From: Fistularia commersonii
Lineage: Eukaryota > Chordata > Actinopteri > Syngnathiformes > Fistulariidae
Assembly: GCA_037954325.1 (NCBI GenBank)
Contig: JBBMNZ010000013.1
Location: 5,567,501-5,631,500 of the forward strand
Length of the DNA: 64,000 bases
Direction of reading: 5' to 3'
Below, piece after piece: positions 35,305-48,329 of the stretch. How positions within the stretch are numbered: the first letter of the stretch is position 1; each line of letters opens with the position of its first letter. The notes under the pieces are model-generated. The model was not told where the DNA came from, made no database searches, and saw nothing but the letters and a program-made list of their open reading frames with translations. The position numbers were made by a program, and so were the translations under genes.

Positions 35305-36160
35305 GCCTCCCCATATTGCTCAAAGCATCACAATATCATAGCTTTCTTCTATCCTCCCATCTCGCATCTTGGTCCTGCTTTGTCTTTCAAGAAGAAGCAA
35401 TGGCCGCGCATGTTGCCGTACATATGATGCGGAATAAAGCATGAGTCAGCCAACAGGCCCACCGTCTTCCAGTGCTCTTTGGCTCAGCTCAGATAATAAA
35501 AGGATCTGCTGTTGGCACATCTGGCAATGAACAAGTCTAAGCATGGACTGATCTCCGGGTCCCTGCATAACAAACTGCAATACATTGATGTTTTTAGCTG
35601 TCTGAGTTGCACTTATTCTACCGATGGATTATACCTCGCGGGCTAACCCTCCTTCCCCACGGACAGTCATGAACTGGATCTGAAGGTCCAACCAGTTTCA
35701 GAGGTATTTGTCTTCCATGCTGATCTTGGGACTTGTGGTTTATACTCGGGCCAGAGGTTCCTGTAAAGAATGCCTACTACTTTGTCCTGAGATGAAGCCC
35801 TCCATACATCATGAGGAGTTTCCTTGTCCCTTACAGTTATTTATAAAGCTCTGTTGATTTCTCGATGAGGGCTTCTACTATTTTGTTGATGCTCTACAGT
35901 TCTAAGCATTACTTTAGTTTTTGGTATCGGTTCAGAAGTTTGTCTGTTGTTGGCAATTTCAGCACCGCTTGATCCTTTTTGTCTTGCACTTTTATCTACC
36001 GGTACCTGGTACTTTGCTCCACTGGAATTATTACTCCATTTTTTAATCTGCTCATGTTTTTGCCTTATTGACCCCTCTACCTTTACATTTTAGCCCCCAT
36101 GATAACAACAATATCAATGACAATAAATTGGGAAAATTGCACTGAATGAATGAGTTGTCT
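35305..36160. other. No gene recognised
   Basis: The DNA is moderately complex, without coding signal or recognised repeats. Confidence 0.5.
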
Positions 36161-36454
36161 TACAGGACTGTCTCAGACAATAAGAATATTGTGACAAAGG
36201 TCTTTATCTTCTGTAATGCAATTAGAAAAAAAAAAAAAAAAACTTTTTCATGATATTCTAATATTTTGAGATAGGATTTTTGAGTTTTCTTAAAATGTAA
36301 GCCATAATCAGCAATATTAAAACAATAAAAGGCTTGCAATATTTCAGTTGATTTGTAATGAATCCAGAATGTAGGTCATTTTTGTTTTTGTAATTGCATT
36401 ACAGAAGATAAAGAACTTTATCACAATATTCTCATTTTCTGAGACAGTCCTGTA
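36161..36454. mobile_element. Palindromic TA-flanked MITE, copy 5
   Basis: It runs from TACAGGACTGTCTCAGACAA to TCTGAGACAGTCCTGTA, in the same orientation as copies 1 and 2. A poly-A run of about 17 bases has expanded next to the left terminal repeat. Confidence 0.87.
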
Positions 36455-36500
36455 AAGACAAACAACCATTCACTCACTCATTCATTCAGTGCAATTTTCC
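36455..36500 (-). repeat. Teleost interspersed repeat fragment
   Basis: GACAAACAACCATTCACTCA and GTGCAATTTTCCC are the same blocks as at 10,070-10,110. The fragment directly abuts MITE copy 5, so the MITE probably landed in this repeat. Confidence 0.55.
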
Positions 36501-36615
36501 CAATTTATTGTAATTGATATTGTTTTAATCATGGTGGCCAAAATGTAAAGGTAAAGGAGCCAATAAGGCAAAAACATGACCAGATTAAAGAATTGAATTA
36601 GATTAAAAAATTATA

Positions 36616-36756
36616 TGTGGCCCTGCCATTGACCGGCAGCCAGTCCAGAATGTACGCTGCCTCTTGCCCAAGGCAGCCGTGAAAGGCTCCATTATCCCCC
36701 GTGACCCCGAGTGCAGGGTAACTGGCAGAAGATGGATGAATGGATGAATGGATGCT
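36616..36756 (+). repeat. Teleost interspersed repeat fragment, 3' end
   Basis: It contains GGCCCTGCCATTGACCGGC, AGCCAGTCCAGAATGTACGC and a GGATGAATGGATGAATGGAT tail. This is the 3' part of the family in + orientation. Confidence 0.65.
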
Positions 36757-38270
36757 ACTCTAAATTATAAAATTAAACTTAACATAAAAAAAAAAGGAAA
36801 GGGTTTGTCAAGCATTAACAAGGCACTGTGTACCTTTATCAGTCGATTTTTCACTTGGATGAATGTCTCAAAATAAAGCAATCAAGTGTGTAGGAAACAG
36901 CGGAAAGGATAGATAATTTGAAATAACAGATTTCAGATAAATTATTTGAAAAAAGTTAAAGAGGACCCTTTCTTTCTTGCTCAAGGCCGTTTCCGTCATC
37001 ATGTTTGGAGCCTCTATCACCCTCTTTATACAAGAGTGTGTGTCCAGCCTTTTTCTCTGTTAACCCCCCCACTCAAGTTGGTGACTGCTCACCAGTCACC
37101 CACCGCTCGGTCTCTCCTGAATATCTAGTTCTTCTAACAAATATTGCTGTTTACATTATGGTATCAAAGGACAGCTTGTTTCCGAACAAAATTCCAATAA
37201 ATATAGCTTCATATGTGTTTCACATAGCAGATGCTGCCAAGTATGTGACTGGCAGGGCGCTGTTGTGTGTGTCCCCCTTCATCTTTGAGCCGCCATCACC
37301 ACTGGGCAAATTCTTGTATGTAAATAGAAGGTTGTGATCTGCAGCGCTTCCACGCGCATCACCAGAGTCCTTTTCATCAAAGCTGAGTCCCAGAGCAACC
37401 TGGAAAAACGCATTTTCTCTCTGGTGTCTCAAAAGTTACTCAGTGCTACGGCTGCGCGGGGTTTTCTTCTGTGAGCGAGGCGGGATGAACGGTAACCACG
37501 TAGGCCGCAGCCTCCAGCAGCATCATCCATCACTAATGTCACATAAAAACAGAGGGGAGCAGCGCAAACCATGGGACCCTCATTTTCTCCAAAGAAAAGT
37601 CATTTACATCATCGACATTTGCTTTTGTTCACTTTGTGTTTAACTCACACACACACATTTAAGTTTATCAGGCAACCAAAGTGAGGAACGTAGCCGAACA
37701 TTACCCCGCAGGGCTCGTATCACATTCTAAACTTTATGCAGTTTCAGCCGCTCAGCTGTTGAAGGCATGAATTTTGTCTCTATGCTAAATGCAGCAGTTG
37801 TTGATTTCTCTGAACAAGCCTGAAGATCCCTGGACCATTAAACCATTTTGTTGACAAAACCTGTGTGAGACTCTTCTCTTGTTTATCCTTTGCTGTGTTA
37901 CAAATGCTATGTTATATATGACCCACTTCCATTTTGCATTTTGTCAGCCGGGTGTCGAGTAGCCTTTTCTTCAGAGACCTTGGGTTGTACTTTTTGACGC
38001 TGTGCCGCTCAAATGCTCAAAAAGGATTTGCCAAAATGCTACGATTATGTTACATGTGCTGCCTGTGAGTTTGATGACTATATGGTCACTGATCCGCTTT
38101 CTGACTACTCACATGTGATTCAGCTGTATTACCAATGAAGTTCCCACCGTTCCTGATGATAATGTGCTGCTACTCCAATGTAATCCTGATAGCTGAGTTT
38201 AGTCATGTACTCTCTGATGAGCCCAACTGTAGTTTGCTCCCAAGTAATATGCTTCTTTTCTCCTGCAAGG
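36757..38270. other. No gene recognised; one modestly GC-rich patch
   Basis: The patch at about 37,250-37,560 is richer in CpG than its surroundings (for example GGCTGCGCGGGG and GAGCGAGGCGGGATG), but no convincing exon with both splice sites is visible. It might be a regulatory element. Confidence 0.4.
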
Positions 38271-38271
38271 A

Positions 38272-38460
38272 TATACATATATATTTATATACACACACAC
38301 ATATAGTAATAATATATAATAATAATATATACTATACACACACATATATACAGTATATATATATATCATATATAGACACACATAAAACCTGTATGTATGT
38401 ATATATGTATGTATGTATGTGCGTGTGTATATATATACACACACACATATGTATATTTAT
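38272..38460. repeat. TA/CA/GTAT mixed microsatellite
   Basis: Low-complexity AT, ACAC and TATG runs lie directly left of MITE copy 6. Similar low-complexity sequence continues to its right. Confidence 0.85.
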
Positions 38461-38463
38461 TCA

Positions 38464-38739
38464 AACAGGACTGTCTCAGAAAATTAGTATATTATGATGA
38501 AGGTCTTTATCTTCTGTAATGCAATTACAAAAACAAAAATGTCATACATTCTGGATTCATTACAAATCAACTGAAATATTGCAAGCCTTTTATTATTTTA
38601 ATATTGGTGACTATGGCTTATATCTTAAGAAAACTCAAAAATCCATCTCAAAATATTAGAATATCATGAAAAAAGTTGTTTTCCTTTTTTTAAATTTTTG
38701 CTTTATCACAATATTCTAATTGTCCGACACAGTCCTGTA
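38464..38739. mobile_element. Palindromic MITE, copy 6, inserted in a microsatellite
   Basis: It runs from AACAGGACTGTCTCAGAAAA to CCGACACAGTCCTGTA, in the orientation of copies 3 and 4. The left TA has mutated to AA, and part of the right terminal repeat is lost between TTTTTGC and TTTATCACAA. Low-complexity TA-rich DNA on both sides shows that it jumped into a microsatellite. Confidence 0.83.
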
Positions 38740-38942
38740 TATATATAGACACATATGTATACATATATACATACATATACATATTCATACAAATATGTAT
38801 ATACAGTATATGTATGTGTGTTTATATACACATATATATGTATATATACACATATGAATATACATATACATGTATATGTATATACATATGTGTATGTGTA
38901 TACACACACATATACATGTGTGTGTGTATATGTATATATTCG
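38740..38942. repeat. TA/CA/TG mixed microsatellite
   Basis: TATGTATACATATA-type low-complexity sequence continues the run left of MITE copy 6. Several spurious Tyr/Thr/Val-rich frames on both strands come from it. Confidence 0.85.
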
Positions 38943-40756
38943 CATGCAACTTGTTACTGTTGTGTATGCTACAACAAACACAAACACACTTTCACGAGAT
39001 TGACCTTATTTACATCCTGCTTACGATGGGAAAGCTGCAGATAATGATGCGCAATGTTTGTATTTTGTTACAAGTGAGGTCATCCCAGAGCAGGAAACAC
39101 AGCGAGGGTGTGTGATAGTTTCAAGCTGATACAATTCAGACTGCGTATTGTGGTCTGGCTGATAATGAACATATGTGAGTGTGAGCTGAGCTAATTCGGG
39201 AACAGCGAACCGACGCCCTTTCTCATAAAACGATCATTTGAGATTTTGTTAAGTTTATAGTTTATCATTCACTTCACATCAGAGCTATCTGGAATTCGGA
39301 TATCTTGTCACCAGAAAGAAGCTTGTTTCCAATTGTCACACACCAGCGTTATTGCCTCCTGAAATTAGCTGCTGGCAAATTGAAGAAAATAGATCGCAAA
39401 AGCGCTTATCTTCACCATTGTGGATACTGTTAATTGGCTTTTTCAGTTTTATGGCAACCTTGACATTTAATTTTTTCTTTATTTAAAAAATGCAAGATGT
39501 TTTAACCGATGTCAAGTGCACTCAGTTCAGGATTGATATTCGGATAAACAGAACCACTCATCAATCTTCTCTTTTGTATATTTTTTGATGTTTTTTGGCT
39601 TTTTTTTTTCTTTTGTAGCACGAAAAATGTGTGAAAATGTCAGATTGTATGTGTGCACACAATTTAATCTCATATGTTTTCCATAAGTAAACAGAAATTA
39701 TTGTCAATTCGGATGTCTATATTCCAAGCTATGTCTTTACCAGACGAGAACTTGAAGTCATAATTTGAAATATATATTACATGCTGGCTCTTGATAGATA
39801 CAATAAAAGGTGCTGTAAAAATTAACATTGCTGCTAAAATGAAATGAAACCTCTCACATTGTAGATTTAATGCATGTCGTAAAAAATCAACTATTCACAT
39901 TTGTAATGTCATATTTTTCTCAACAGAAATATGTGAGCCCATATCTATTTATCTACCGATTCATCCGTTTGAAAGATATGCTCTTTTCAGCGATGAGTTG
40001 CTATTGGTTACCAGCCTGAGCATATTTTGGGCTAGAAAGAGAAAGATTCCTATGGTACAATAGTTTTCTTGTCTGCTTCATAATTACTGGTGTAAATATT
40101 TGGTTGGGCATATGTGTCACTTGATTTTCAATGGTTCTGTGGGTGTATCTGGCTTGGATGTATCTGATATTTTGATTATTTGAAGTTATTTGCAGCTATT
40201 GAAGGCAAAAATGCTGTTTTGTGCTCTTTCTCCTTGACTTCATTTCCAGTGTGATCTCCTGTTATCTCAAAACAGAAACACACAGCATTGTAGAAACAAA
40301 GCAATCTTGAAATCTGTGTTTCAAGCTGTAAGATTTATTGTTCATCACTATCTGAGGAATATGTGGTAAAAGCTCAGACTTTCCGCAGTTATTAATTTTT
40401 TTTTTTCCCCCTAGCAGATGGTTGATATGAGCTGTTAAGACTGTGGTCTCTCATTTATATGAGGTTATTATCTACAATAACAAGTTTTCAGAGTGGATTA
40501 AAATGAACAGAAATAATTAAAGATTATGTAATTGATGCACAATACATTTATTGCAACTGAACCAAGGGTGATTGTTCTCATCTGGGGATCGTGCATTTTT
40601 TTTTTTACGAAACCTAAATGTTTTTGGGAGGTTAAATGGCAGCTGCTCCAGCAGAGTCAGTCACTGAAAGCCTGTCAGTTCATGTCAAAGATAGCGTGGA
40701 AAAAAGTGACCAAATCAACTAGAGAGAAGACAAAGGAGAAAATAAAAAAATAAGGC
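38943..40756. other. No gene recognised
   Basis: The stretch 39,290-39,440 is complex and repeat-free and could be conserved noncoding DNA. No coding evidence was seen. Confidence 0.45.
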
Positions 40757-40800
40757 CTCTCTCTCTCTCTCTCTCTAGATTGCTCTTTCTCACACACACA

Positions 40801-40832
<32 letters not shown>
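40757..40832. repeat. CT then CA microsatellites
   Basis: A CT run lies at 40,757-40,776 and a CA run at 40,791-40,832, separated by AGATTGCTCTTT. Confidence 0.95.
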
Positions 40833-40835
<3 letters not shown>

Positions 40836-42990
40836 GTACACACACAAACTCAAGACTCTTTGGAACCAACAGAACGTGTGGTTTATCTGTATCAAGACAA
40901 ATGTGGCCCACATTAGAGCGAACAATGCAAGGGTCAGCAATGTAATGTATCTGTTTATTCTTTTTATTGTTGTCTTTTGTACGCGATAAAGTATTTGCTT
41001 AGTTGACAGTTCAGGGTTTATTTCAGTCATATGAGACAATCATTATGGTCATGAGACATTGATCAATGCAAATTAGTGATCTATAATTAGGTAATATTCA
41101 CTGTTGATAGAGGGTGAGGAACTTTCTTTACCCCGCGTTCATGATTTACCACAGTTTTTGTAGCAAACCCCACTTTGATGAATGACAAATAGGAAATTGC
41201 AAAATCATGAGCTGCTTTGTAATAATAAATTATCAGTTGTATCCAAAGCTTTGTGAGTCAGTGTGTCTCAAATAAATGTGAAATGTTAATGTAAAACATG
41301 TGATGTGAATAAAGGTATAAACAAAACAAAATACAGTTATTTAATTTTTTAATATTTCAAAGCTCAAACTAAACCAAAATAATACAAACAAATATACTGC
41401 TCGTATATTTTATCTCAAGGAGTAGTCTCCTTCATCAATAAAGAATCCTCTAGGAAAAAAAAACACACACAAAATGGCAGAACAACGAATGTGGCGTCTT
41501 TAATTGAGTGTAAGAGGAAATGAAAAAGATCAGTTGCTTGTGTTGGTTCTGGAAAACACATGAGCGCATGTTTAATTCTCAGTGGATCATTGGCAGTTTA
41601 TTTTGTCCATTTTCAGATTTTGTATCACACGTATGTGTATTCTCACAGAACTCCTGCTGCAGCCACAGACTTGAGATAAAATGTCAGCAATAAATTTAAA
41701 TACAGATGAAGTGATTATTTTATGACGTATTCAGTGACGTATTCAACTATAAAAATGTACTCAATATGCCATTTTGATCATTAAAGGATGAAAATGCTTT
41801 ATAATCATTTAGTAATAGAAAGCAAATAATGATTTATTCTAGCCCAAGCTATTTTTGAACCTCTGCGATTATTATTATCCGCTATATTTCCAAAGGTCAC
41901 CGAGTGGAAAAAAAGATGGACATAAAATGAAAGTAGAATCAATCCAAGAAAAATAATTATCTCCAGCAACCACACTAATCCAGCCGACTTGATTTTTGTA
42001 TCATAGCACAGAGCCTTCTGTGCACCCTTTGTTTCAATCTGATTTTCAAAAAAAAAGAAAAAAAAAAAACCTTGGCTTTTGACAATTATCTCAGAAGTTA
42101 AACACATCTGCCAGGTAGTTTAAAAAGGCGCTATCCATCAGCCCGGCATCCCCTGTTTGCCACTGAGACACTGAAGGGAACACAAGATGGCTTCTGCTGG
42201 CAACTAAATCTTCCTCTGAGAAGACTTTTGAACAGCGCTCAGTTCAGCTGCAGGTCTAAACGCTTGCAAGGCTTCAAAAAACAGGGATCGTATTGGTGTC
42301 AATAGTATCATCTTGTGTAAATTTAAAAATATGCTCTGGCAGACCAGACTAAGTTTCCTTTTAAGGCTTGCATTATACTGATTTGCATTCCAATCTTTGA
42401 ATATGAGATACGGTTTTATAGGATTCTTTTGTCGTGTTTATTTGAATGTGTGTCTGATCTTTGTGAAGAAATTGGTTTTTGATTGGTGGATTAAGCAACT
42501 GTAGTAGTTTTACTTTTTTGGTTGATAACTATAACTGCTTTTTGATCTGGGGGATTAAGAAGTTGTAAAAGCACTGAACTTTTGTGTCATACATTTCATA
42601 CTTCTAAAGAACTGCTATGGTCATACGGCTTGACAGACACATTACATTTTCTTAAATATCGGCTAACAGTGTTTGTCATCCCACATGAAATCTAGCTGTA
42701 TTTCCTCCTTTCTGGCATGAAATTACTGTGCATTTGAAGCGGGTTTTCATCCGAAGCATGAGCACATGTTCGGGAAATGTATCCGTCACAGCGCGTTGAT
42801 AGGAATAACTGTCTCCCACTTTGATTAAATGTCTGGTTTGTACTCAAAACTCAAGGTTTCATTTTTCATCTCATTATCCCTATCATTGTTACCCACCGTT
42901 TTCCTTTCCTTCAACTTTCCCCCCAAGCCCGTCGGTCTCATTCGTCTCCATCCCGACCTCTCTCACCCGGTCTTCTCTGTCTTCTCTCTC
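40833..42990. other. No gene recognised
   Basis: Only chance frames are present. The complex block at 42,120-42,260 has no repeat resemblance and is a possible conserved noncoding element, unproven. Confidence 0.45.
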
Positions 42991-42993
42991 CAG

Positions 42994-43052
42994 CCCGTCA
43001 TCATCCAGAGTGTCGCCGCTCATCGCCATCTAGACTCCCTCCGAGCCCACAG
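42994..43052 (+). other. Candidate 59-base internal exon
   Basis: A long pyrimidine tract (TCTTCTCTGTCTTCTCTCTC) ends in CAG at 42,991-42,993. Then come 59 bases with higher CpG content than the flanks, ending in CACAG followed by GTAGGT, a strong donor. The first frame (PVIIQSVAAHRHLDSLRAH) and the third are open, while the second has a TAG. It may be a 5' untranslated or alternatively spliced exon between the promoter regions at 7.2 and 61 kb. The splice-site pair is seen directly; exon status is inference. Confidence 0.4.
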
Positions 43053-44339
43053 GTAGGTCCCTTTCCCCTCTTCTCGTCCTCTCCTCAAGCTCATACTCTT
43101 ATTTCTAACTCCATTCTACCGGATCCTTCCCCGTGATTATTTTTTCCTCAGAACCCGACAGATAACTCTGTCAGTACCTCTCAATCACACGGCTGCAAGT
43201 GCTTGTTTTCTTTAATGCTCGTGCTTTTTTTTTTTTTTTTTTTACTTTGAAGCACCGCTTCATCTTAATGTTGACTGTCTTTGAAAAGTGAGTAGTGCTG
43301 CCTTGGCCTTTTATTCTATTACGGTGACGGGCACTCAATTCGGTGGGCCTTTTTTGGCATTTTATATTAAAGGTATAAAACACCGGGGGAAGATAAACTA
43401 TCCCATTTCTTTTCAGATCACAACACTATCCAAAGATCATTTAAAAAAAAAAAAAAAACTCCGTCAGCCGCTTTGTCTTCATGTAGTACGGCAGTCGGGC
43501 CGGTGCCCCTCTGAGACAAAATATAGCACACTTGTTTGATTGTAAAGCGAGTTTTGGGACTTTGGGACACCTTTCAAGTCTTTTATTTTTATTCATGTTA
43601 AATACACACTCGTAAAACTAAATCATGCTCTCTGTTGGCCTCGGATATATGAATATGGCAGTAGTAATTCAACAGTAGTTCATGGTTGTATAATGGACTG
43701 TAGTGGTTTGTCGGAGTAATTCAAAATCCGAAATCCTGGGAGTGAACTTGTTCAAGGATAAAACAGATTGTCTTTCATTTCCGACCATGTAAAAGTTATG
43801 TTTGGGAAATGCTAGAACTTTTTCCTTTAGATTACTTCCACTTTCTTTGAGAGACGTATCAGCTCACTTTATTGTAAAACACGTCTACAAATCTGCGATG
43901 AACGTCGGTAAGAGTCATGCCAATCGATTTTGAACCGTGCAAACAAACATCAATAAAATGAACAGGAATCCACCGAAACCACAGCTGTAATGTATTAAAA
44001 ATATTGCATCATGAAGTATTCTTTGCAATCTCATGGATGTTTTTGCTGTTGTGTGTGTGTTACAATACAATATATGCATTTTATGCCTCCCTACATGGAT
44101 GCATCTCATTTTTCAATTAAGTTCCTACTCCCTTTCAATTAAGTTCTCAATTGTACAAATTAATGAAAGCGCCATACTACTGGTACTGATACGGTGAGCA
44201 AGTCATTTACCTTCAGATATGTATGAAAGTAATAAAATCCATTGCTGATAATAAGCATTTTTTTTTTCTGGACTTCCAAATTCATATGTTTGTTGAATGC
44301 AGTCTGTTTATATTCAAAGTATAACATTTCAGTGCAGTG
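43053..44339. other. No gene recognised
   Basis: This is AT-rich DNA with poly-T (43,226-43,243) and poly-A (43,443-43,458) runs. Confidence 0.5.
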
Positions 44340-44625
44340 CAGAGTTGGGCAAACTCCGGCCCGCGGGCCACATCCGGCCCGTAGGTCCTTTTAATCCGGC
44401 CCGCCAAAGATCGGTACAGAATTCATACTTGATGTGAATGATTGAATGATTGGGTCAATGAATGTGGGAGCTGAAATGGGATGTTATTTCATTTTTGGAG
44501 CTACTTGAGAACACTTGAGAGTTTTCCTGAGCTGAATGACACAGATTAGCTTTGTGATTTAGCCTTTACTGTGAACATACTGACACATGAATGAGCTGGA
44601 CGCGAAGCTACGATTCATATTTTTT
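44340..44625 (+). mobile_element. hAT element fragment, 3'-truncated
   Basis: It starts CAGAGTTGGGCAAACTCCGG and continues GGGCCACATCCGGCCCGTAG, CCGGCCCGCCAAAGATCGG and GACACATGAATGAGCTGGAC. This matches the left half of the 15.7-kb copy. Homology stops near 44,620 and no right terminal repeat follows. Confidence 0.8.
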
Positions 44626-46045
44626 TGTCCTGTCACAAATTCTCAAGTTCTAGTCAGCTATGTCCACAACAGTGTTTAGCCTGCAGCTATTTTTAACACA
44701 CACTAAAACTCTAAACACATTCGTCAGACATCAGGCTGATACTGGTACAAGTGGTACCCACGTCCACATGTATACAATGAGGTAGCCCGACTTCTTTTTA
44801 TATAGTCTGAGAACTTGTTCCAGATGAGTGCTTGTTCCAAATTGTCAAAGGGAATTATATCCTCCAAACTTATCACTTCCTTTTATCATTGCCAGCATAT
44901 TTCTCTGACAGTGTGTATGCCTCTATGAAGCTGAAAAGAATCAATTATGGTGAAGAGCAAGAATTAGTGTGGCTTCATTTCACTGAAATGACTGCTACCA
45001 CTGCTTGTGGTAATCTTGTACTATGCTGGAACATTGACACTACATGCCCGAGTGTCATTACTTCCCAACTAAGCAGCGCATTCATTAGAAAGAATAAATT
45101 TGATGAGGCACGGTCAACAAATTTCATTTGATTGCAGGGATCTAAAAGAAAAACTGTTGCAATTGAAAACCTTTGTACATCACCAGTTTTTTTTTTTTTA
45201 TGTGAAGGCATGAAACAGAGAATCTACAAAGACCAGAATGCAGTTTAACCTGTATTATTAATATTAACAGCACTCCTAGAAAATCTTTTACATTTTTTCA
45301 GGTTTACAGGATTTGAAGGTTCTCAAATATATATATTTTTTCTTTTTTTATTGTGGTTCCTCTGAAAATGAACATAATTAGACTTGGCTGTTCCTATATT
45401 CCTGATTTTATAGGACTAAACACTTTTTATATCACTTATTTTAGTCCTATTGTACAGGCTTTGATGAGGAAATTGAGAAAATAATAATTATGATGGATAA
45501 TCATTGACACACATTTGACATTTTTGGCAAACAGTACTTCCTCTTTTTTATCATGTGGCTTTCAGGTGCTTCTTTTCTTGTTTTGTGACACAAATAAGGA
45601 TGATCTGTATTTATGTAAAAAATATTTGGTGGACCTGCGAAGGATCCAGTAGGTCAGGAATGTTTCGGTGTCAAAATCAATTAAAATAGGAACCTACATG
45701 GTATTTGGCAGGCAGTCCTAATTTTTAGCTGTTCATTTTTCTTTCTACTGATTTTTTTTTTTTTTTTTGAGTATAAGCCCTAACTTTTAAATGAATTCCC
45801 TCAAAGCATTTTATCCTTGTATTTATCTCTCTTATTGGTGTTTGTGTTCCTGTCATAGAAATTAAAGCAGGATAAGAATAAATTAAAGCTTTTAACTTGG
45901 TAATACTATTCTATTGATAAATACTTCAGTTGCTGTTTTACATTTTAAGCAGATCGAAGGTATATTTTGCAGATTAATGGAAAAGGTATTTGTATATTAA
46001 TTAATTGATATCCCTAATTTTTCCAGATGTATATTCTTATTTGCC
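44626..46045. other. No gene recognised
   Basis: The 99-codon frame at 44,832-45,131 has no known motif. It lacks splice signals at its edges and a CpG-rich start, so it is taken as chance. Confidence 0.5.
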
Positions 46046-46195
46046 ATAATTACATTACATCACATTACATTGCATTTGGCAGACGCTTTTATCCAAAGCG
46101 ACTTACAATAGAGGACATAGGGACTGCAAATACACTTGCAAATACATGATGCACAGGAAATATACAGAACAGTAAGCTTGGGTTAGTGAGTTGTT
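46046..46195 (-). mobile_element. L2-like LINE 3' tail, second subfamily
   Basis: ATTACATT units are followed by GCATTTGGCAGACGCTTTTA and TCCAAAGCGACTTACAA, the reverse complement of the L2 tail seen at 20.9 kb. The adjoining 3' UTR (ACATGATGCACAGGAAATAT) differs from the 20- and 35-kb copies, so this is a different subfamily. Confidence 0.75.
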
Positions 46196-46547
46196 TTTTT
46201 TTTTTTTTTGACAAAGACATACACAAACATACACACACACACTGCATAGCCTAACTTGCTGCCTAACCTGATCTGGGGCATCAGTGCAGTAAAAAGTCCT
46301 GAAAGAGAACAGTTGGTTGGTTGTAGGTTTAATTGTAGGTTAAAAACATCAACCCAAGCAGCTACATTAGCCGGAGCTTTCTGAATCTGCCACAGCTCCG
46401 TTTCTCATCATGTTGCCCTGCAACAGCCTTCCATCTCATCTCCACTTCCCCCTACAATAAATGTATCTTTTTCCATCACCTTAATGTAGTTATTTCTCCC
46501 CTGGCAAAGCATTTCTAGATTGATATTTGATATTATATAATGTAGTG

Positions 46548-46585
46548 CCCCCCCCCCCCCCCACACACACACACACACACACACA
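46548..46585. repeat. Poly-C then CA microsatellite
   Basis: About 15 C followed by about 11 CA units. Confidence 0.95.
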
Positions 46586-46680
46586 GTTTTCTCTATCCAG
46601 CTTATTCAATTTAATTTCCATTGTACTTAACTTGTCTCATTCCACCCTATGAATCTGGGGTCTGCCCTTTCTCCCCTCAG

Positions 46681-46724
46681 GTACCCTGTGGTTTACTCTG
46701 GCCAGGGCTACCAGGCGATGAAAG
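46681..46724 (+). other. Weak candidate exon, acceptor stronger than donor
   Basis: A pyrimidine tract ending CTTTCTCCCCTCAG precedes GTACCCTGTGGTTTACTCTG. The second frame reads YPVVYSGQGYQAMK and stays open to a possible donor AAAG|GTCTGT at 46,725. It resembles no protein I can name. It is listed only because the acceptor and coding-like composition coincide. Confidence 0.2.
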
Positions 46725-48329
46725 GTCTGTCGCAGGGGGTCTCTTTCAAAGATGCTTCATGCCTGCACTTCAAGGGTGCTCAGTTGTTGTCCCTGTCAGA
46801 CAGATGGAGATAATACGAACTAGAGGACGGGCATGCAGGCAGCACAGGCACAGAGAAAGAGAGGAGAGGGAGAGAGAGAGAGTTTTGCTTCGCTCCAGAG
46901 GTGGACGTTGCTCTGGGCCTTTGTGGGTAATCAAAGAATTTTGGCACTCAGCTGAGTGAGTTATGGCAAGAGATGTGTCCCATCATTCACTCAACTGGCT
47001 CTGTCATATATCCTGGCATTGAAGGCAAGTTGTGTTTTTCTATTTATTATTTATGGTTATTTTTCAGACGTAAAACCTAATTGGACTAGAGTGTTATAGA
47101 GGTTGAGTAAAGGTAAGAGCTGATTGAGCCAAGCTGCTGCAGACATTCAAGTCAAAATGACATCAAAAATAATCACAGGTGTAAAAATTGCGATGAGACC
47201 GAATATTGTGACATATAAAACAGACATTTTATTTTTTGCATGTGGTGTATTGCCTTCATATGTTCGATTTCGACTATTTAATACCTCCATTCCTAGGCTG
47301 ATCGGAGACGGGGACTTTGCACGCACGCCCAAAGAAACCATTATTTAACCCAACCACAAAAGTCACTCTCTTGACATAATCGAAATTGCTGTAATTGAAG
47401 ACATATTTTTTCGTAAACAAATGTGATTTCGTCACGCTTAAAATCTTTTTCGCTTGTGCTTGCTCACCTATACATAAATCTTATCGAAGGACAAGCGAGA
47501 TAATGCACTGAGTCTGAGCCGGGAGATTTAGAATTGAGATGCAGCAGTGATGGATAGATAGTGAAGAGAGGCAGTGCAAGCAGTAAAACAACTGACAGTT
47601 GGTCATTATGAAAGACGCAGGTGGGCAAAAAATCAATCAAGCTGAGACTGGCCTGGACTGTAAAAGATGCCTGGCATCTGCTTGATGAAGAGTTCTACTG
47701 TCAGGAGGAGAAGAAGAAGAAGAAGAAGGGCGAAGGAGGGAGGGAATTGTGTTAGAAGGAGGATAAGTAAGCTTTATGGATTAAGAGGTGCAAAGCAAAG
47801 TATTGAAAGAAAAAGTGAGCAAGAGATGGAAAGGTTGTCTTGCTGTAACACACATGGAGGAAACTCAGGGAAGGCATTCATGTTAGTCTTGAGGGAAAAG
47901 GATAAGAACAAATGTGAGGGACATTAAAAATGAAAGGGCTTCTAGTATTTCAACACCTGACATCAAGCTCTTTCATTATGTTTAGCTGGAGCTTTTAGAA
48001 ATACATGAACATTTATTTCAAGATTTGTTAAATAGTGAATTCTAACATGGGGGTTATGAATTGATTTAGGACCATAAAACACACACACACACACACGCGT
48101 GATGAATCGATTTTCATGTGCCTAGGCTGAGGGGTAGAGGCCACCACATTTTTAAGGCGTTACAGTCAATTTTCCGCCCTCTTAGATCAGTGATCATAAT
48201 TTTAACATCCAACTTTAGGCAGCATTATTTAGTTTCAGTGCAGACACCTTTCATATTGTTTTACATTGCAGAGGCCTTCATTCCAGGTTTGCGCCATCAT
48301 ATTTCTTTGCAGCTAGTTGCCAACCCCGT
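46725..48329. other. No gene recognised; GA- and AAG-rich patches
   Basis: GAGA-rich sequence lies at about 46,850-46,882, AAG repeats at 47,709-47,729 and a CA run at 48,079-48,096. No repeat-family match was seen. Confidence 0.5.

Noticed and set aside
38135..39115. Overlapping Tyr/Thr/Val/Cys-rich frames around 38.1-39.1 kb
   Set aside because: They come from TA/CA/TG low-complexity DNA flanking a MITE.
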